The notes beneath the pieces were generated by a model. The model made no database searches and had not been told where the DNA came from. It worked only from the letters and a program-made list of their open reading frames with translations. From Akkermansiaceae bacterium (GTDB lineage: Bacteria > Verrucomicrobiota > Verrucomicrobiia > Verrucomicrobiales > Akkermansiaceae): 59,113 nt of DNA. The stretch lies in NCBI GenBank assembly GCA_026421245.1, contig JAPKDJ010000021.1:1-59113 (forward strand). The letters are read 5' to 3'. Every line of letters begins with the position of its first letter. The stretch's first letter is position 1. Position numbers and translations under genes: made by a program. This document shows, piece after piece, positions 24,797 to 33,833 of the stretch.

Positions 24797-25333
24797 CTAG
24801 GAAACGAGCATGACGAGGGCCATGGCGGACATGGTGAGATTTTCCGTTAAGGTGACAGTGGAAACAGGGACGGTGAGGATTTGGCCCATGCAAGCGCAGT
24901 TGAGTTGCTTCCCTTGGCGCATGGTGTTGAGGACACCGAGGGCGCCGAAGGTGAGGATGACAATGGTGGCAAGGTAGGTGAACCAAGGCTGCCACTGGGC
25001 GAGGTAGGCGAGGCCAAGGCCGAGCTCGAGAAAGGGGTAAAGGAGGCCGTAGGTGCGGGAGCGGGCGGCGAGAAGGTCGTATTTGGCAAAGCCGGTGGCG
25101 AAGGCGCGGAGGTTGAAGAGTTTGACCATGGCGAAGATGACGAGGAACAAGCCCATGAAGTCGTGCATCCAGACATGCCACGACCAGGCGGGGTATGAGG
25201 ATTGTTTAGCGGCGGCGGCTCCGGCAGTGAGGAGAATGATGACAAAGAGGGGGGTATAGGCGGAGAGGCCGGGCTTTTTTTCTTCGGGTTTTGGTTCGGG
25301 AGTGGCGGTGCTGCAGCAGGATTTTTGAGACAT
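24797..25333 (-). CDS. MauE/DoxX-like redox-associated membrane protein
   Basis: 178 residues with four membrane helices after a short hydrophilic N-terminus with a Cys pair (QKSCCS). The third to fourth helix link carries NCACMG, the CxC typical of MauE-like proteins that hand electrons or disulfides across the membrane. The family plan also shows the conserved LELGLGLAYL. No thioredoxin partner is adjacent. The next minus-strand gene is far away, so it is probably monocistronic. Confidence 0.8.
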   Translation of the reverse strand: MSQKSCCSTATPEPKPEEKKPGLSAYTPLFVIILLTAGAAAAKQSSYPAWSWHVWMHDFMGLFLVIFAMVKLFNLRAFATGFAKYDLLAARSRTYGLLYPFLELGLGLAYLAQWQPWFTYLATIVILTFGALGVLNTMRQGKQLNCACMGQILTVPVSTVTLTENLTMSAMALVMLVS

Positions 25334-25436
25334 GAGTAGGGGGTTTTATAGAACGATAGACAGGGAGGCGGATTTTGCACGGATTTGCGGTGAAGTGGGG
25401 CTTTGCAATTTGGAGATCTGGTTCTAACAGTGGTCC

Positions 25437-26720
25437 GTGTTTTCTCTTTTCCGTGCCACCGGTCCTTTTGCGCAATCGAATGTGCGCTGGTATGCGTGGT
25501 TTACGACGGCGTTTAATGCGCGGTTCTATTATCCGATTCTGGCGATTCTCTTTTTGGATTTGGGATTAAGTCTGTCGCAGTTCGTGACGCTGAATGCAAT
25601 CTGGGCGGCAACGATTCTTTTGGCAGAGGTTCCCTCGGGAGCGCTCGCGGATTTGATCGGGCGCAGGAAGCTGTTGATTGCGGCGGCGGGGTTGATGGTG
25701 CTGGAGATGACGGTCTTGTTGATTGCGCCGAAGGATGCGGGTCTGTGGTTGTTTGGATTTTGTGCGGTCAACCGAGTGTTGAGTGGTTTGGCCGAGGCGG
25801 CAGCAAGCGGGGCGGACGAGGCGCTGGCTTATGACAGCCTGGATGATCCCGGGGATTGGGACGAGGTCCTGGAGGCGGTAATGCGTTTGAGATCGGCGGC
25901 GATGGTGGTGGCGATGGTGGTGGGAGCTTTGGTGTATGATGCGGGGGCGCTTGGGTTGAATGAAGAGGTGGCGCATCGACTGCCGATTGCGTTGTGTTTG
26001 GCCCAAGCGGTGGTGGCATTTTTGATTTCCTTGAAGTTTCGAGAAGTGAATGAGGGAGATCAAAAGGTGGGATTTGCAGAGGTGTTTGGGCAGACGTGGA
26101 GAGCGGCGAAATGGGTTTTTACAACGAAGGCGGCGATCGTGATCGTGATCGGAGGTCTCTTGATTGACGGAGTGGCGCGGAACTTTGCCACCATCAATAG
26201 TGAGTATTACCGGTTGATTCAAATCCCGACTTTCACCTTTGGGTTTATCGCAGCGGGAACGGCATTTTTAGGAATGTACACTCCGCGCTTGTCGAAGCAT
26301 TTAGCGAGAAGGTTTTCGCCGTTGAGCAACTTTACCTTCACGGCCGGCTGGATGTTTTTGTGCCTCTATTTACTCGGGAAGGCATGGCTCTACTGGGGAG
26401 TCATTCCGGGAATCGGGGTGATGGCGGGAATGTCACATCTTGGATTTTTGATGAGCCGCTACCTCCACGATTTGGCGAGCTCGGATCAGCGCGCGACCGT
26501 CCTGAGTGTGAAGGGGCTGCTCTTTAATATCGGTTATGGCACTGCAAGTTTGATATTTGCGGGTGCGGTTTCCTTGCAGAAGCGCGATTCAGGGATGAAC
26601 GATGAGGAAGCCCTGACCTGGACGCTGGAGGGGCAGCCTTGGATCTTTGGGGCTGCTTTCCTTGTGTTTCTTGGGGTGGCCAAGTGGTTAGGGGTGCCTC
26701 GTAAGATTGGGACTCGTTAA
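25437..26720 (+). CDS. Major facilitator superfamily transporter
   Basis: 427 residues starting at GTG, with about twelve membrane helices. The loop between helices 2 and 3 has the MFS signature in the form ALADLIGRRKLL (GxxxDxxGRR type), and the second half starts near TTKAAIVIVIGGLLIDGVA. The substrate is unknown; it resembles drug/solute exporters in plan. It is not in an obvious operon. Its 3' end overlaps the stop of a minus-strand coding remnant. Confidence 0.88.
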   Translation: MFSLFRATGPFAQSNVRWYAWFTTAFNARFYYPILAILFLDLGLSLSQFVTLNAIWAATILLAEVPSGALADLIGRRKLLIAAAGLMVLEMTVLLIAPKDAGLWLFGFCAVNRVLSGLAEAAASGADEALAYDSLDDPGDWDEVLEAVMRLRSAAMVVAMVVGALVYDAGALGLNEEVAHRLPIALCLAQAVVAFLISLKFREVNEGDQKVGFAEVFGQTWRAAKWVFTTKAAIVIVIGGLLIDGVARNFATINSEYYRLIQIPTFTFGFIAAGTAFLGMYTPRLSKHLARRFSPLSNFTFTAGWMFLCLYLLGKAWLYWGVIPGIGVMAGMSHLGFLMSRYLHDLASSDQRATVLSVKGLLFNIGYGTASLIFAGAVSLQKRDSGMNDEEALTWTLEGQPWIFGAAFLVFLGVAKWLGVPRKIGTR

Positions 26721-26887
26721 TCCCAGGGTGCGTTTCGACCGCGGGTGTCGATGAAAGTCTGAGAGAGCTCAAGTCCGCCATGAAAGAGAGCTTCAGCGCG
26801 CGTCTTTTTCGCTTCGGCTATGGCGACTTCTGTCAGACAGTCGTAGACGAGGTCGAGAGCGACGTTTTTGGTGTGATAGGATCTCGG
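26717..26887 (-). pseudogene. Unidentified C-terminal coding fragment
   Basis: About 56 codons are open on the minus strand and end with TAA at 26717. They read SYHTKNVALDLVYDCLTEVA, then AEAKKTRAEALFHGGLELSQ and finally DTRGRNAPWD. The composition is strongly protein-like and helical. No start codon with a ribosome site is seen inside, and the frame stops at 26888. I read it as the end of a lost gene. No family is recognised. Confidence 0.45.
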
Positions 26888-26903
26888 TGATCAGCTCTGA
26901 GGA

Positions 26904-29900
26904 ATGGAGGTCTTTTGGTGGATCTTGAGGCTCGTGGGGGAAGGCTTGCGAGGGTCATCGTGCGCAGTTACAGAGGGGGCGTTGAAGATTACGTATCCAG
27001 ACCTGCCGGTTTCGCGGCGGAGGGAGGAAATTCTCGAGGCGATGAGGGCTTCGCAGGTGATTGTGGTGGTGGGTGAGACTGGGAGCGGGAAGACGACGCA
27101 GTTGCCGAAGATGGCGGTGGAATTGGCGAGGGAGCTGGGGCAAGAAGGAAGAATTGGGTGCACGCAGCCGAGACGGTTGGCGGCGACTTCAGTGGCGCGG
27201 CGGGTTGCGGAGGAACTGAAGGTGGAGGTGGGCAAAGAGGTGGGCTGGCAGGTGCGCTTCACGGAGGTTTGTTCGAAGGACACGGTGGTGAAGTTTATGA
27301 CGGACGGGATTCTGCTTGCGGAGACGCAGGGGGATCGCGAGATGAGGCAGTATGATACCATCATCATCGATGAGGCCCATGAGCGGTCCTTGAACATTGA
27401 TTTCCTGCTGGGGTATTTGAAGCAGTTGGTGAAGCGGCGGAGGGATCTGCGGGTGGTGATTTCGTCGGCGACGTTGGATGCGGGGAGGTTCTCTGAGTTT
27501 TTTGAGAACTGTCCGGTGGTGCAGGTGGAGGGGCGGACCTTTCCGGTGGAGGATGTTTTTTTGCCGGGGTATGACGGGGAGAGCTTGCGCGAGCATGTGG
27601 TGCGCGCGGTGGAGTTTGTCACGGACTTGGATCCGGACGGGGATGTTCTGGTGTTTTTGCCAGGGGAGCGGGAGATCCGGGAGTGTGCCGATATGATCGA
27701 GGGGCAGGGGTTTTTTAACACGGAGGCGGTGCCGGTTTTTGCGCGGCTTTCGCTGGCGGAGCAGGAGCGGGTGTTTCTCCCGAGTGGTAGTCGGCGGGTG
27801 TTTTTGGCGACGAACGTGGCGGAGACTTCGTTGACGATTCCGGGGATTGTTTCGGTGGTAGACAGCGGGATGGCGCGGGTGAGCCGGTTCAGTCCGCAGC
27901 GCCAGGTGCAGAGTTTGCAGATCGAGATGGTTTCGCAGGCGAGTGCGCGGCAACGGCGGGGGCGATGCGGTCGAGTGCGGGAGGGAATCTGCGTGAAGCT
28001 TTATGATGAAGAGACGCTGGAGATGGCGTCGGAGTTTACCGATCCGGAGATTCGGCGGAGTGCGTTGTCGGGGGTGATTTTGAGAATGTTGTCGCTGAAG
28101 TTGGGGGACGTGCGGGAATTTCCCTTTATTGATCCTCCGGGACCAAGGGCAGTGAATGAGGGATGGGCTACGCTTGAAGAAGTGGGTGCGGTGGCGAAGA
28201 AGAATGAAGCGAGGCTGACCGATACGGGATGGACTTTGGCGAAGCTGCCGTTGGATCCGAGGTTAGGGCGGATGCTGGTGGAGAGTGAGCGGCGTGGGGT
28301 GTTTGAAGAGGTGTTGATTATTGTTTCGGGGCTGTCGGCGATGGATGTGCGGGAGCGGCCGCAGGGGAAGGAAGAACGGGCGGATGAGAGGCAGCAGGTT
28401 TTTGTGGATCAGAAATCGGACTTCGGAGTGTTTTTGAATTTGTGGAATGGGATCCAGGAGTTTCGCGGAGAGACGGGAAAATTGAGGTCGAACCCAATGC
28501 GGAGGTGGTGTGAGAAGCACTTTTTGAGCTACCGGAGGGTGCGGGAGTGGTTGGGAATTTATGCGGAGTTGCGGCGGTCGTTTCGGAAGAAGGGAGTGAA
28601 GGGAAAAGAAATTGAGACGGCGGGGGATGTTTATGCCGAGGTTCATAAGGCGGTGTTGAGTGGGATTCCGAGGCAGATTGGGGTGTGGGATAAGGAGAAG
28701 CGGGTTTATCACAGTGTGGGGAATCGGGAGTTTGCGGTCTTTCCGGGATCGGGCTTGTTTAAGAGTAAGCGGGCGCTGTGGGTGTTGGGATTTGAGCTGG
28801 TGGAGACGTCGCGACTGTGGGCGCGGAAGGTGGCGGAGATTGATCCGAAGTGGGTTGAAGAAGTGGTGCCGCATTTGTGTCGGAGCAAGTATCACTCCCC
28901 TTATTGGAACGAACAGCAGGGAGCGGTTTATGGGACGGAAGATGTCGTACTTGGCGGGCTGACGGTGGTGGAGGGGCGGCGGGTCTTCTTTGGACGTGTG
29001 AATCCGAAGGCGGCCTTCGAGGTGTTTGTGCGGGAGGCCCTAGTGGAGGGGAAGATGCGGGGGAACAATGCGGTGACGCAAAATCTGGCCTGGGTGAAGG
29101 GCCAGATTTTCGGGGGAGAGCGGAAGCTGAGGCGGGTGGGGTATCTTTGGAACGAGGTGGCGGCGTATGATTTCTTTTTCGAGCGGATGCCCGTGACGAC
29201 GAATACGACGAAGGATTTTTACAAGCTGACTGAGAGTCCGGAGGAGGCGGGGAAGTTGATGGTGCGGTTCTCGGATCTCATTTGGGAAGAGGGAGTGGAG
29301 GATCGCTTACGGTTTTTCCCGGATGTTGTGGAGCACGGGGGGCGAAAGTGGCGCGTGAATTATGTCAGTGATTTGGATGCGGACGATGACGGGCTTACCT
29401 TCGAAGTGGGGATTGATGAATTGGTGAGGTTTCCGGATTATTTGCCCAGTTGGGGAGTTCCGGGGATTCTTGAGGATCAAGTGGAGTTGTTGATTCGGAG
29501 TCTCCCGAAGGATTGGCGTCGGGAGTGTCAGCCGATAGCGGAGAAGGTGTCGGGCTTTCTCACGGAGTGGGAGAATTGGGAGCCGCAGGGGAGATTGGAG
29601 GTGACTTTGCTGGAGTATTTACGGGAGAAAGTGGGTCGGAATTCCTTGGAAGGTTTGGAGCCGGACCGCTTGCCGATTCATCTGCGCCCGAAGGTACGGG
29701 TGCGGGATGAGAAGGGCGAGGTGCTGGCCTTTGGGGAGGATGTACGCTTGATCAAAGAGAAGCTGGCGGCTGAGTTGCGGGCGCGTCGAGAGGCGGCGGC
29801 GAATGAGGAATGGGAGATGACAGGCGGCGAGGTGTGGAGCTTTGATGAGGTGCCTGTGGAGGCTGAGGGCGGAGTGTTTCCGGGCTTGGTGGATGAAGGT

Positions 29901-30629
29901 GAGACGGTGGGAATGCGGGCGTTTTTGGATTTCGAGGAAGCGGAGGAGAGCCATCGGGCGGGGGTGATGCGTCTGTTCATGTTGGAGCATGCGGAGCACG
30001 GGCCTTATGTGCGGAAGAATTTCCCGCTGAAGATGGCGGGGAGATTTTTGCTGCCCTTGTTGCCGGATGGAACTCTGGAGGATCTCGTAATTGTGTCAGC
30101 CGTGGGAGCAATGGGGAAGGTGTCGCGGAGTGAGGCGGAGTTTTCGGAGAGGTCGGCGAAGGGGAGGGGGGATTGGTTTGGATGTGCGGAGACGGTGGCG
30201 GATGCGATGGAGGGAATGGCGGATGCGGATGGCCGGGTGCGGGAGTGGATGGAGGCGAACCGGCAGAACCGGCATCTGGGTGAGGTGGTGCAGCAGATGG
30301 AGCAGCAGCGGGAGTGGTTGTTGCGAGGAGGGTTTGCGTGGAAGTCGGGCTATGAGCGGATGAAGCGGTATCAGCGGTATTTCTTTGGGATGGAGGAGCG
30401 GATTCATCGGCTGGAGGCGCAGTCCTTGCTTCGCGATGAGGAGAAGCAGGATCAGTTTTTACCGCTGTGGGATGAATGGTTGATCTTATGGCACGAGAGA
30501 CCGGAGGCAGTGCGGCTTTGGGAGATTGGCTGGATGTTGGAGGAGTGGAGGCTACAGCTGTTTGCGCCCGGGGTGCCCCATGTGGGGAAAGTGGGTGCGA
30601 AACGAATTGAGAAGGCGTTGGGAATTTGA
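26904..30629 (+). CDS. hrpA: DEAH-box ATP-dependent RNA helicase HrpA
   Basis: 1241 residues, close to the 1300 usual for HrpA. The helicase core has Walker A GETGSGKTT (57-65), the DEAH box in TIIIDEAHERS, SATLD (motif III), FLPGEREIRE, VAETSLTIPG (motif V) and RQRRGRCGR (motif VI). A ratchet/OB region and the long HrpA-specific C-terminal DUF3418 follow. In E. coli HrpA helps resolve stalled ribosomes on mRNA. The gene is monocistronic, ends before a strong two-way terminator and converges with the RRM gene. Confidence 0.95.
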   Translation: MEVFWWILRLVGEGLRGSSCAVTEGALKITYPDLPVSRRREEILEAMRASQVIVVVGETGSGKTTQLPKMAVELARELGQEGRIGCTQPRRLAATSVARRVAEELKVEVGKEVGWQVRFTEVCSKDTVVKFMTDGILLAETQGDREMRQYDTIIIDEAHERSLNIDFLLGYLKQLVKRRRDLRVVISSATLDAGRFSEFFENCPVVQVEGRTFPVEDVFLPGYDGESLREHVVRAVEFVTDLDPDGDVLVFLPGEREIRECADMIEGQGFFNTEAVPVFARLSLAEQERVFLPSGSRRVFLATNVAETSLTIPGIVSVVDSGMARVSRFSPQRQVQSLQIEMVSQASARQRRGRCGRVREGICVKLYDEETLEMASEFTDPEIRRSALSGVILRMLSLKLGDVREFPFIDPPGPRAVNEGWATLEEVGAVAKKNEARLTDTGWTLAKLPLDPRLGRMLVESERRGVFEEVLIIVSGLSAMDVRERPQGKEERADERQQVFVDQKSDFGVFLNLWNGIQEFRGETGKLRSNPMRRWCEKHFLSYRRVREWLGIYAELRRSFRKKGVKGKEIETAGDVYAEVHKAVLSGIPRQIGVWDKEKRVYHSVGNREFAVFPGSGLFKSKRALWVLGFELVETSRLWARKVAEIDPKWVEEVVPHLCRSKYHSPYWNEQQGAVYGTEDVVLGGLTVVEGRRVFFGRVNPKAAFEVFVREALVEGKMRGNNAVTQNLAWVKGQIFGGERKLRRVGYLWNEVAAYDFFFERMPVTTNTTKDFYKLTESPEEAGKLMVRFSDLIWEEGVEDRLRFFPDVVEHGGRKWRVNYVSDLDADDDGLTFEVGIDELVRFPDYLPSWGVPGILEDQVELLIRSLPKDWRRECQPIAEKVSGFLTEWENWEPQGRLEVTLLEYLREKVGRNSLEGLEPDRLPIHLRPKVRVRDEKGEVLAFGEDVRLIKEKLAAELRARREAAANEEWEMTGGEVWSFDEVPVEAEGGVFPGLVDEGETVGMRAFLDFEEAEESHRAGVMRLFMLEHAEHGPYVRKNFPLKMAGRFLLPLLPDGTLEDLVIVSAVGAMGKVSRSEAEFSERSAKGRGDWFGCAETVADAMEGMADADGRVREWMEANRQNRHLGEVVQQMEQQREWLLRGGFAWKSGYERMKRYQRYFFGMEERIHRLEAQSLLRDEEKQDQFLPLWDEWLILWHERPEAVRLWEIGWMLEEWRLQLFAPGVPHVGKVGAKRIEKALGI

Positions 30630-30693
30630 ATCGAGGGCCTGGCGATTCATTGGGAATTGTTGAGGTGCTTGTGATTCGGGTTTGAGGGGAAAT

Positions 30694-30726
30694 AAAAAAG
30701 GCCCACCGTTTGGTGGGCCTTTTTGA
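30694..30726. terminator. Bidirectional rho-independent terminator
   Basis: AAAAAGGCCCACC (30695-30707) pairs with GGTGGGCCTTTTT (30712-30724) around a four-base loop. The A run on one side and T run on the other make it work in both directions, serving hrpA from the left and the RRM gene from the right. Confidence 0.92.
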
Positions 30727-30747
30727 AAAGTGTTGTTTCGGAAGGGG

Positions 30748-31146
30748 TTACCAGCCGCCGCTGTCACGGCCACCACGGCGATCACGGTCACGACCACCAC
30801 CACGGCGATCATTGTCACGGCCACCGCCGCCACCACCACGACGATCTCCTCCTCCACCGCCGCCACCACCACCACCACCACCGCCACCGCGGTTTTGTTG
30901 TGGGCGACGCTCTTCGGCTTCGTTTACGCGGAGATTACGACCTTGGAGGTCGACTCCGTCCATTTCTTCGATGGCTTTGCGAGCAAGGTCGTCGTCAGCC
31001 AGAGTGATGAAGGCGAATCCGCGTGGGCGGTTGGTTTCGCGATCGAGGGGGATGAATAGGTCTTCGATGGTTCCGTAAGCAGAGAAGGCTTCACGGATGT
31101 CCTCATCTGAGGCGCTAAAGGGCAGATTGCCAAGATACAGTTTCAT
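30748..31146 (-). CDS. RRM RNA-binding protein with Gly/Arg-rich tail
   Basis: 132 residues from the ATG at 31146 ([10 protein letters not shown]), which starts exactly at the RNP2 strand. An upstream ATG at 31185 would add 13 non-conserved residues. RNP2 is LYLGNLPF and RNP1 is RGFAFITL. From about residue 83 the chain becomes a 15-Gly run followed by repeated [10 protein letters not shown] segments ending in GGW. Bacterial single-RRM proteins with Gly-rich tails, known in cyanobacteria and other phyla, are often cold-induced RNA chaperones. A strong hairpin lies in its 5' leader (31163-31196). Confidence 0.93.
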   Translation of the reverse strand: MKLYLGNLPFSASDEDIREAFSAYGTIEDLFIPLDRETNRPRGFAFITLADDDLARKAIEEMDGVDLQGRNLRVNEAEERRPQQNRGGGGGGGGGGGGGGDRRGGGGGGRDNDRRGGGRDRDRRGGRDSGGW

Positions 31147-31162
31147 AGTCTTTGAATTAAAA

Positions 31163-31196
31163 ACGCAACCGAAGCGGGTATCCATTTCGGCTGCGT
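31163..31196 (-). promoter_or_regulatory. Stem-loop in the 5' leader of the RRM gene
   Basis: In the minus-strand RNA ACGCAGCCGAA pairs with TTCGGTTGCGT over 11 base pairs, one of them G-U, around a 12-base loop. On the plus strand the G-U pair would be an A-C mismatch, so the structure fits the RRM mRNA, whose start codon lies 16 bases further on. There is no T run after it, so it is not a terminator. It may control translation or stability, for instance with temperature or by the protein itself. Confidence 0.6.
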
Positions 31197-31303
31197 GTGA
31201 ACAAGCTGACTTGAAAATTTGAAAATGCGAGAGATTGTTCTTATTTTTGCAAAAAATAATTATGGGGGCGAATTAGTCGAAACTCAGCGTTTTCTCGCTT
31301 GAG
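31197..31303. other. AT-rich upstream region of the RRM gene
   Basis: An AT-rich stretch including TTATTTTTGCAAAAAATAATT near 31240-31262, a loose inverted repeat, probably part of the promoter region. No gene is seen. Confidence 0.35.
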
Positions 31304-31536
31304 ATGAAGATTCTAGTTCCCGCAATCGCCGCTGAGTTCATTTTTTCTCTTGGAACCCAGGAAGTAAGTTGGGTGAAGCCCCCAGCAGAGCTGCCGTCTC
31401 CTGCCGCGACGTCTCTCTTATGGGGACGGTGTTTGCGAAGGAGGAAGAGAAGGTTGTTCTTTTGAAGAATGGTGATCGTGAATTGAATTGGCCCTTGCGA
31501 AGGCTTCAAGGAATAAGCGATGCGATTGATTTTTAG
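31304..31536 (+). pseudogene. Probable remnant of a small secreted SHD1-like protein
   Basis: An ATG at 31304 opens a hydrophobic start (MKILVPAIAAEFIFSLG). About 40 codons later the next frame reads FAKEEEKVVLLKNGDRELNW and PLRRLQGISDAIDF before TAG. That pattern (charged turn, VVLLKNG, WPL-RL) resembles the end of an SHD1 domain. The frame change and short length suggest a broken gene. Low confidence. Confidence 0.35.
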
Positions 31537-31626
31537 TTCGTGTTGAAATTAGAAGCGCTCCGTTTGCTGCCGCAGGCAGAGCGTTGCTGTCTTAGGGTTT
31601 GCGCACTGAAGGCGGGCTGGTAAGCT

Positions 31627-32694
31627 ATGAGCACTATGAAATGGCTATTGCTGGGTTTAACGGTTCTTTCGTCTCTCGCCTTTGGGGGAGAGATAGAGGA
31701 CTTTGTTGTTGAGGCAAAAAAGAAGCACGGAGATTTTGGAGAAAAAGCTGCGCGCTTTTTGGTGGATGGGATGCCCAAGTCTGATCGGGAGACTTTGAAG
31801 AAGGATTTCCTAATGACGAACCTCGACCTGGCTTTGAAAGCACGCGAGGAGTTCCCATGGTCGAAGAATGTGCCGGAGGATGTGTTTTTGAATGACGTTT
31901 TACCGTATGCCTCGCTTGATGAAACTCGTGAAGGATGGCGGTTCTTTTTCCATCCAAAGTGTGCCGAGTTGGTCAAGAATGCCAAGACCACGACGGAGGC
32001 GGTGCAGGCGATCAACAAGGGGATTTTTGATCTGATCAAGGTGCATTACAACACGGGCCGGAAGGCTCCGAACCAGAGCCCGTCGGAATCGATCAAGTTG
32101 GGAATGGCGACGTGCACTGGATTGTCGATTATTCTTGTTGATGCGTGTCGCTCGGTGGGCGTGCCGGCGCGGGTTGCTGGGACAGCTTTGTGGGCGGACA
32201 AGCGGGGGAATCACACCTGGGCTGAGATTTATGATGGGGGCAAGTGGTTTTTCACCGGGGCAGATGAGTTTGATGCCAAGGGGCTGAACCGGGGGTGGTT
32301 TACCGGTGACGCTTCCAAGGCCATCGAGAGCCAATGGCAGCATGCCATCTGGGCAAGCTCGTGGAAGAAGACGGGCTCTCGCTTTCCCATGGTATGGAAT
32401 ATCCGGAATCAGGAGGTGTCGGGGGTGAATGTGACGTCGCGGTATGTGAAGAAAAAGAAAGCGGCTGCCGGGGCCGTTTATTTTCGCGTCTGGGATGCGA
32501 AGGGAGGGAGGCGTTTGGTGACGACTTTGAACGATTCGGTGAAGACGAGGGCGGGCACTGCCGATTTGAATGACATGGCTCAGATGGCCGTGAAAGCAGG
32601 AGAGAAGATGAAGGTGACCTTTGGAGGCGAGACCCGTGAGGTGGTTGTTCCCGAAGGGAAAACGGTGGATCTTTATTGGGACCAATTGAAATGA
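31627..32694 (+). CDS. Exported transglutaminase-like protease-fold protein
   Basis: 355 residues with a signal peptide; the ATG at 31636 (MKWLLLGLTVLSSLAFGGE) may be the true start. The transglutaminase-like core has the catalytic Cys in MATCTGLSIILVDACR, preceded by AGxxG-type context, and His in GNHTWAEIYD. Asp follows in FTGADEFD. The C-terminal 80 residues look like a small beta domain. Such proteins are periplasmic and may cut or cross-link peptides or sugars. The stop overlaps the next start by four bases (ATGA), coupling it to the CBM9-like protein. Confidence 0.9.
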   Translation: MSTMKWLLLGLTVLSSLAFGGEIEDFVVEAKKKHGDFGEKAARFLVDGMPKSDRETLKKDFLMTNLDLALKAREEFPWSKNVPEDVFLNDVLPYASLDETREGWRFFFHPKCAELVKNAKTTTEAVQAINKGIFDLIKVHYNTGRKAPNQSPSESIKLGMATCTGLSIILVDACRSVGVPARVAGTALWADKRGNHTWAEIYDGGKWFFTGADEFDAKGLNRGWFTGDASKAIESQWQHAIWASSWKKTGSRFPMVWNIRNQEVSGVNVTSRYVKKKKAAAGAVYFRVWDAKGGRRLVTTLNDSVKTRAGTADLNDMAQMAVKAGEKMKVTFGGETREVVVPEGKTVDLYWDQLK

Positions 32695-33443
32695 CAGCAA
32701 GACGTTATCAATGTCAGCGGGTCGAAGGTCCGATCAAGATTGATGGTTCGATGACAGATCTGGCGTGGGCGGAATTACCTTGGACGGATGATTTTGTGGA
32801 CATCACGGGCGATGAGGCACTGCGGCCTTACTATCGGACGAAGGTGAAAATGGCCTGGGACGATGAGTATTTTTACGTAGGGGCCGAGCTTGAGGAACCG
32901 CATGTCTGGGGGACAATTATGCAGAAGAATGAGATCATGTTTGAGGACAATGATTTTGAGGTCTTTATTGATCCAGATTGTGACGGGCTGAACTACTATG
33001 AGTTCGAGATTAATGCGCTGGGGACGATTTGGGAACTGAGTCTGCCAAAGCCGTATGGTGAAGGTGGAGTCCCTATCCTCGGTTGCAATTTGCCGGGCTT
33101 GAAAAGCGCGGTGCAAGTAAGGGGGTCACTGAACAATCCCCGGGACGAGGATGAAGGGTGGTCGGTGGAGGTGGCGTTTCCTTGGAAGGATCTGGCGAAA
33201 TATCACAAGGACGGGGCCCCACCGAAAACGGGAGACATTTGGAAGGTGAATTTTTCCCGCGTGCAATGGCAGCATGAGGTGGTGGATGGAAAGTATGTCC
33301 GTATTCCGCCGCATGGGACGCCTTTGGCAGAAAGTCTGAATCCCGAGGAGCAGGAGCATCCGGAGAACAATTGGGTGTGGAGCCCCCAACACGCGGTTAA
33401 CATGCACCTGCCCCAAAGATGGGGGGAGGTGGAGTTTTGTTAG
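32691..33443 (+). CDS. Carbohydrate-binding family 9-like domain protein
   Basis: 250 residues from the ATG at 32691. The single domain resembles CBM9-like/DOMON-type modules: IKIDGSMTDLAWAELPWTDD, VKMAWDDEYFYVGAELEEPH, FEDNDFEVFIDPD and the end VNFSRVQWQHEV. Members bind sugars, and a related fold binds heme. No signal peptide is seen, although the partner protein is exported. The ATGA overlap with the transglutaminase gene means they are made together. Confidence 0.87.
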   Translation: MTARRYQCQRVEGPIKIDGSMTDLAWAELPWTDDFVDITGDEALRPYYRTKVKMAWDDEYFYVGAELEEPHVWGTIMQKNEIMFEDNDFEVFIDPDCDGLNYYEFEINALGTIWELSLPKPYGEGGVPILGCNLPGLKSAVQVRGSLNNPRDEDEGWSVEVAFPWKDLAKYHKDGAPPKTGDIWKVNFSRVQWQHEVVDGKYVRIPPHGTPLAESLNPEEQEHPENNWVWSPQHAVNMHLPQRWGEVEFC

Positions 33444-33449
33444 ATTGAG

Positions 33450-33833
33450 AGTGCGAAGAAGAGGCAGCTGGTAAGAGGGATCGTTTGGCTCTTATGTTTT
33501 GCGCTGGGATTTTTTATCATCAAGTGATCCGGCCCCGGCGGATAATTCGGCAATTGCGGGAAGAGGAAGAAGAACGGAGTGACGAAGAAATGCGCGAACT
33601 CTGTCATGCGGCGATTTGCTGGGGGGATCCCGACTCCCACCTTTATCTTATGAAAATCGGGGCTGAGTCTTCGATTCCATATTTGATTCGGAGTTTGAAG
33701 CGAATATGAGGGGAATGGCAGCTGCTCGAAGCAACATGGGATTGATGGCCTGAAGAACCTAAGCGGGGAGGATTTCGAGGATGATACGGAAGTCTGGGAG
33801 AATTGGGCTGATTCTCGTGAAGAGATCAGTTGA
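33450..33833 (+). pseudogene. Frameshifted remnant of a small HEAT-repeat-like membrane protein
   Basis: Three frames read in sequence. First comes a membrane start (KKRQLVRGIVWLLCFALGFF, about 33455-33523), then IRPRRIIRQLREEEEERSDE and IGAESSIPYLIRSLKRI (to 33709). Last is LKNLSGEDFEDDTEVWENW (33744-33833), which resembles the closing motif of HEAT-repeat proteins. The pieces fit one gene in this order with at least two frame changes and a loss between the second and third. Confidence 0.55.

Noticed and set aside
30780-30900. CCACC/CACCGC tandem-like repeat
   Set aside because: It encodes the Gly-rich tail of the RRM protein on the minus strand, so it is coding low complexity and not a separate repeat element.
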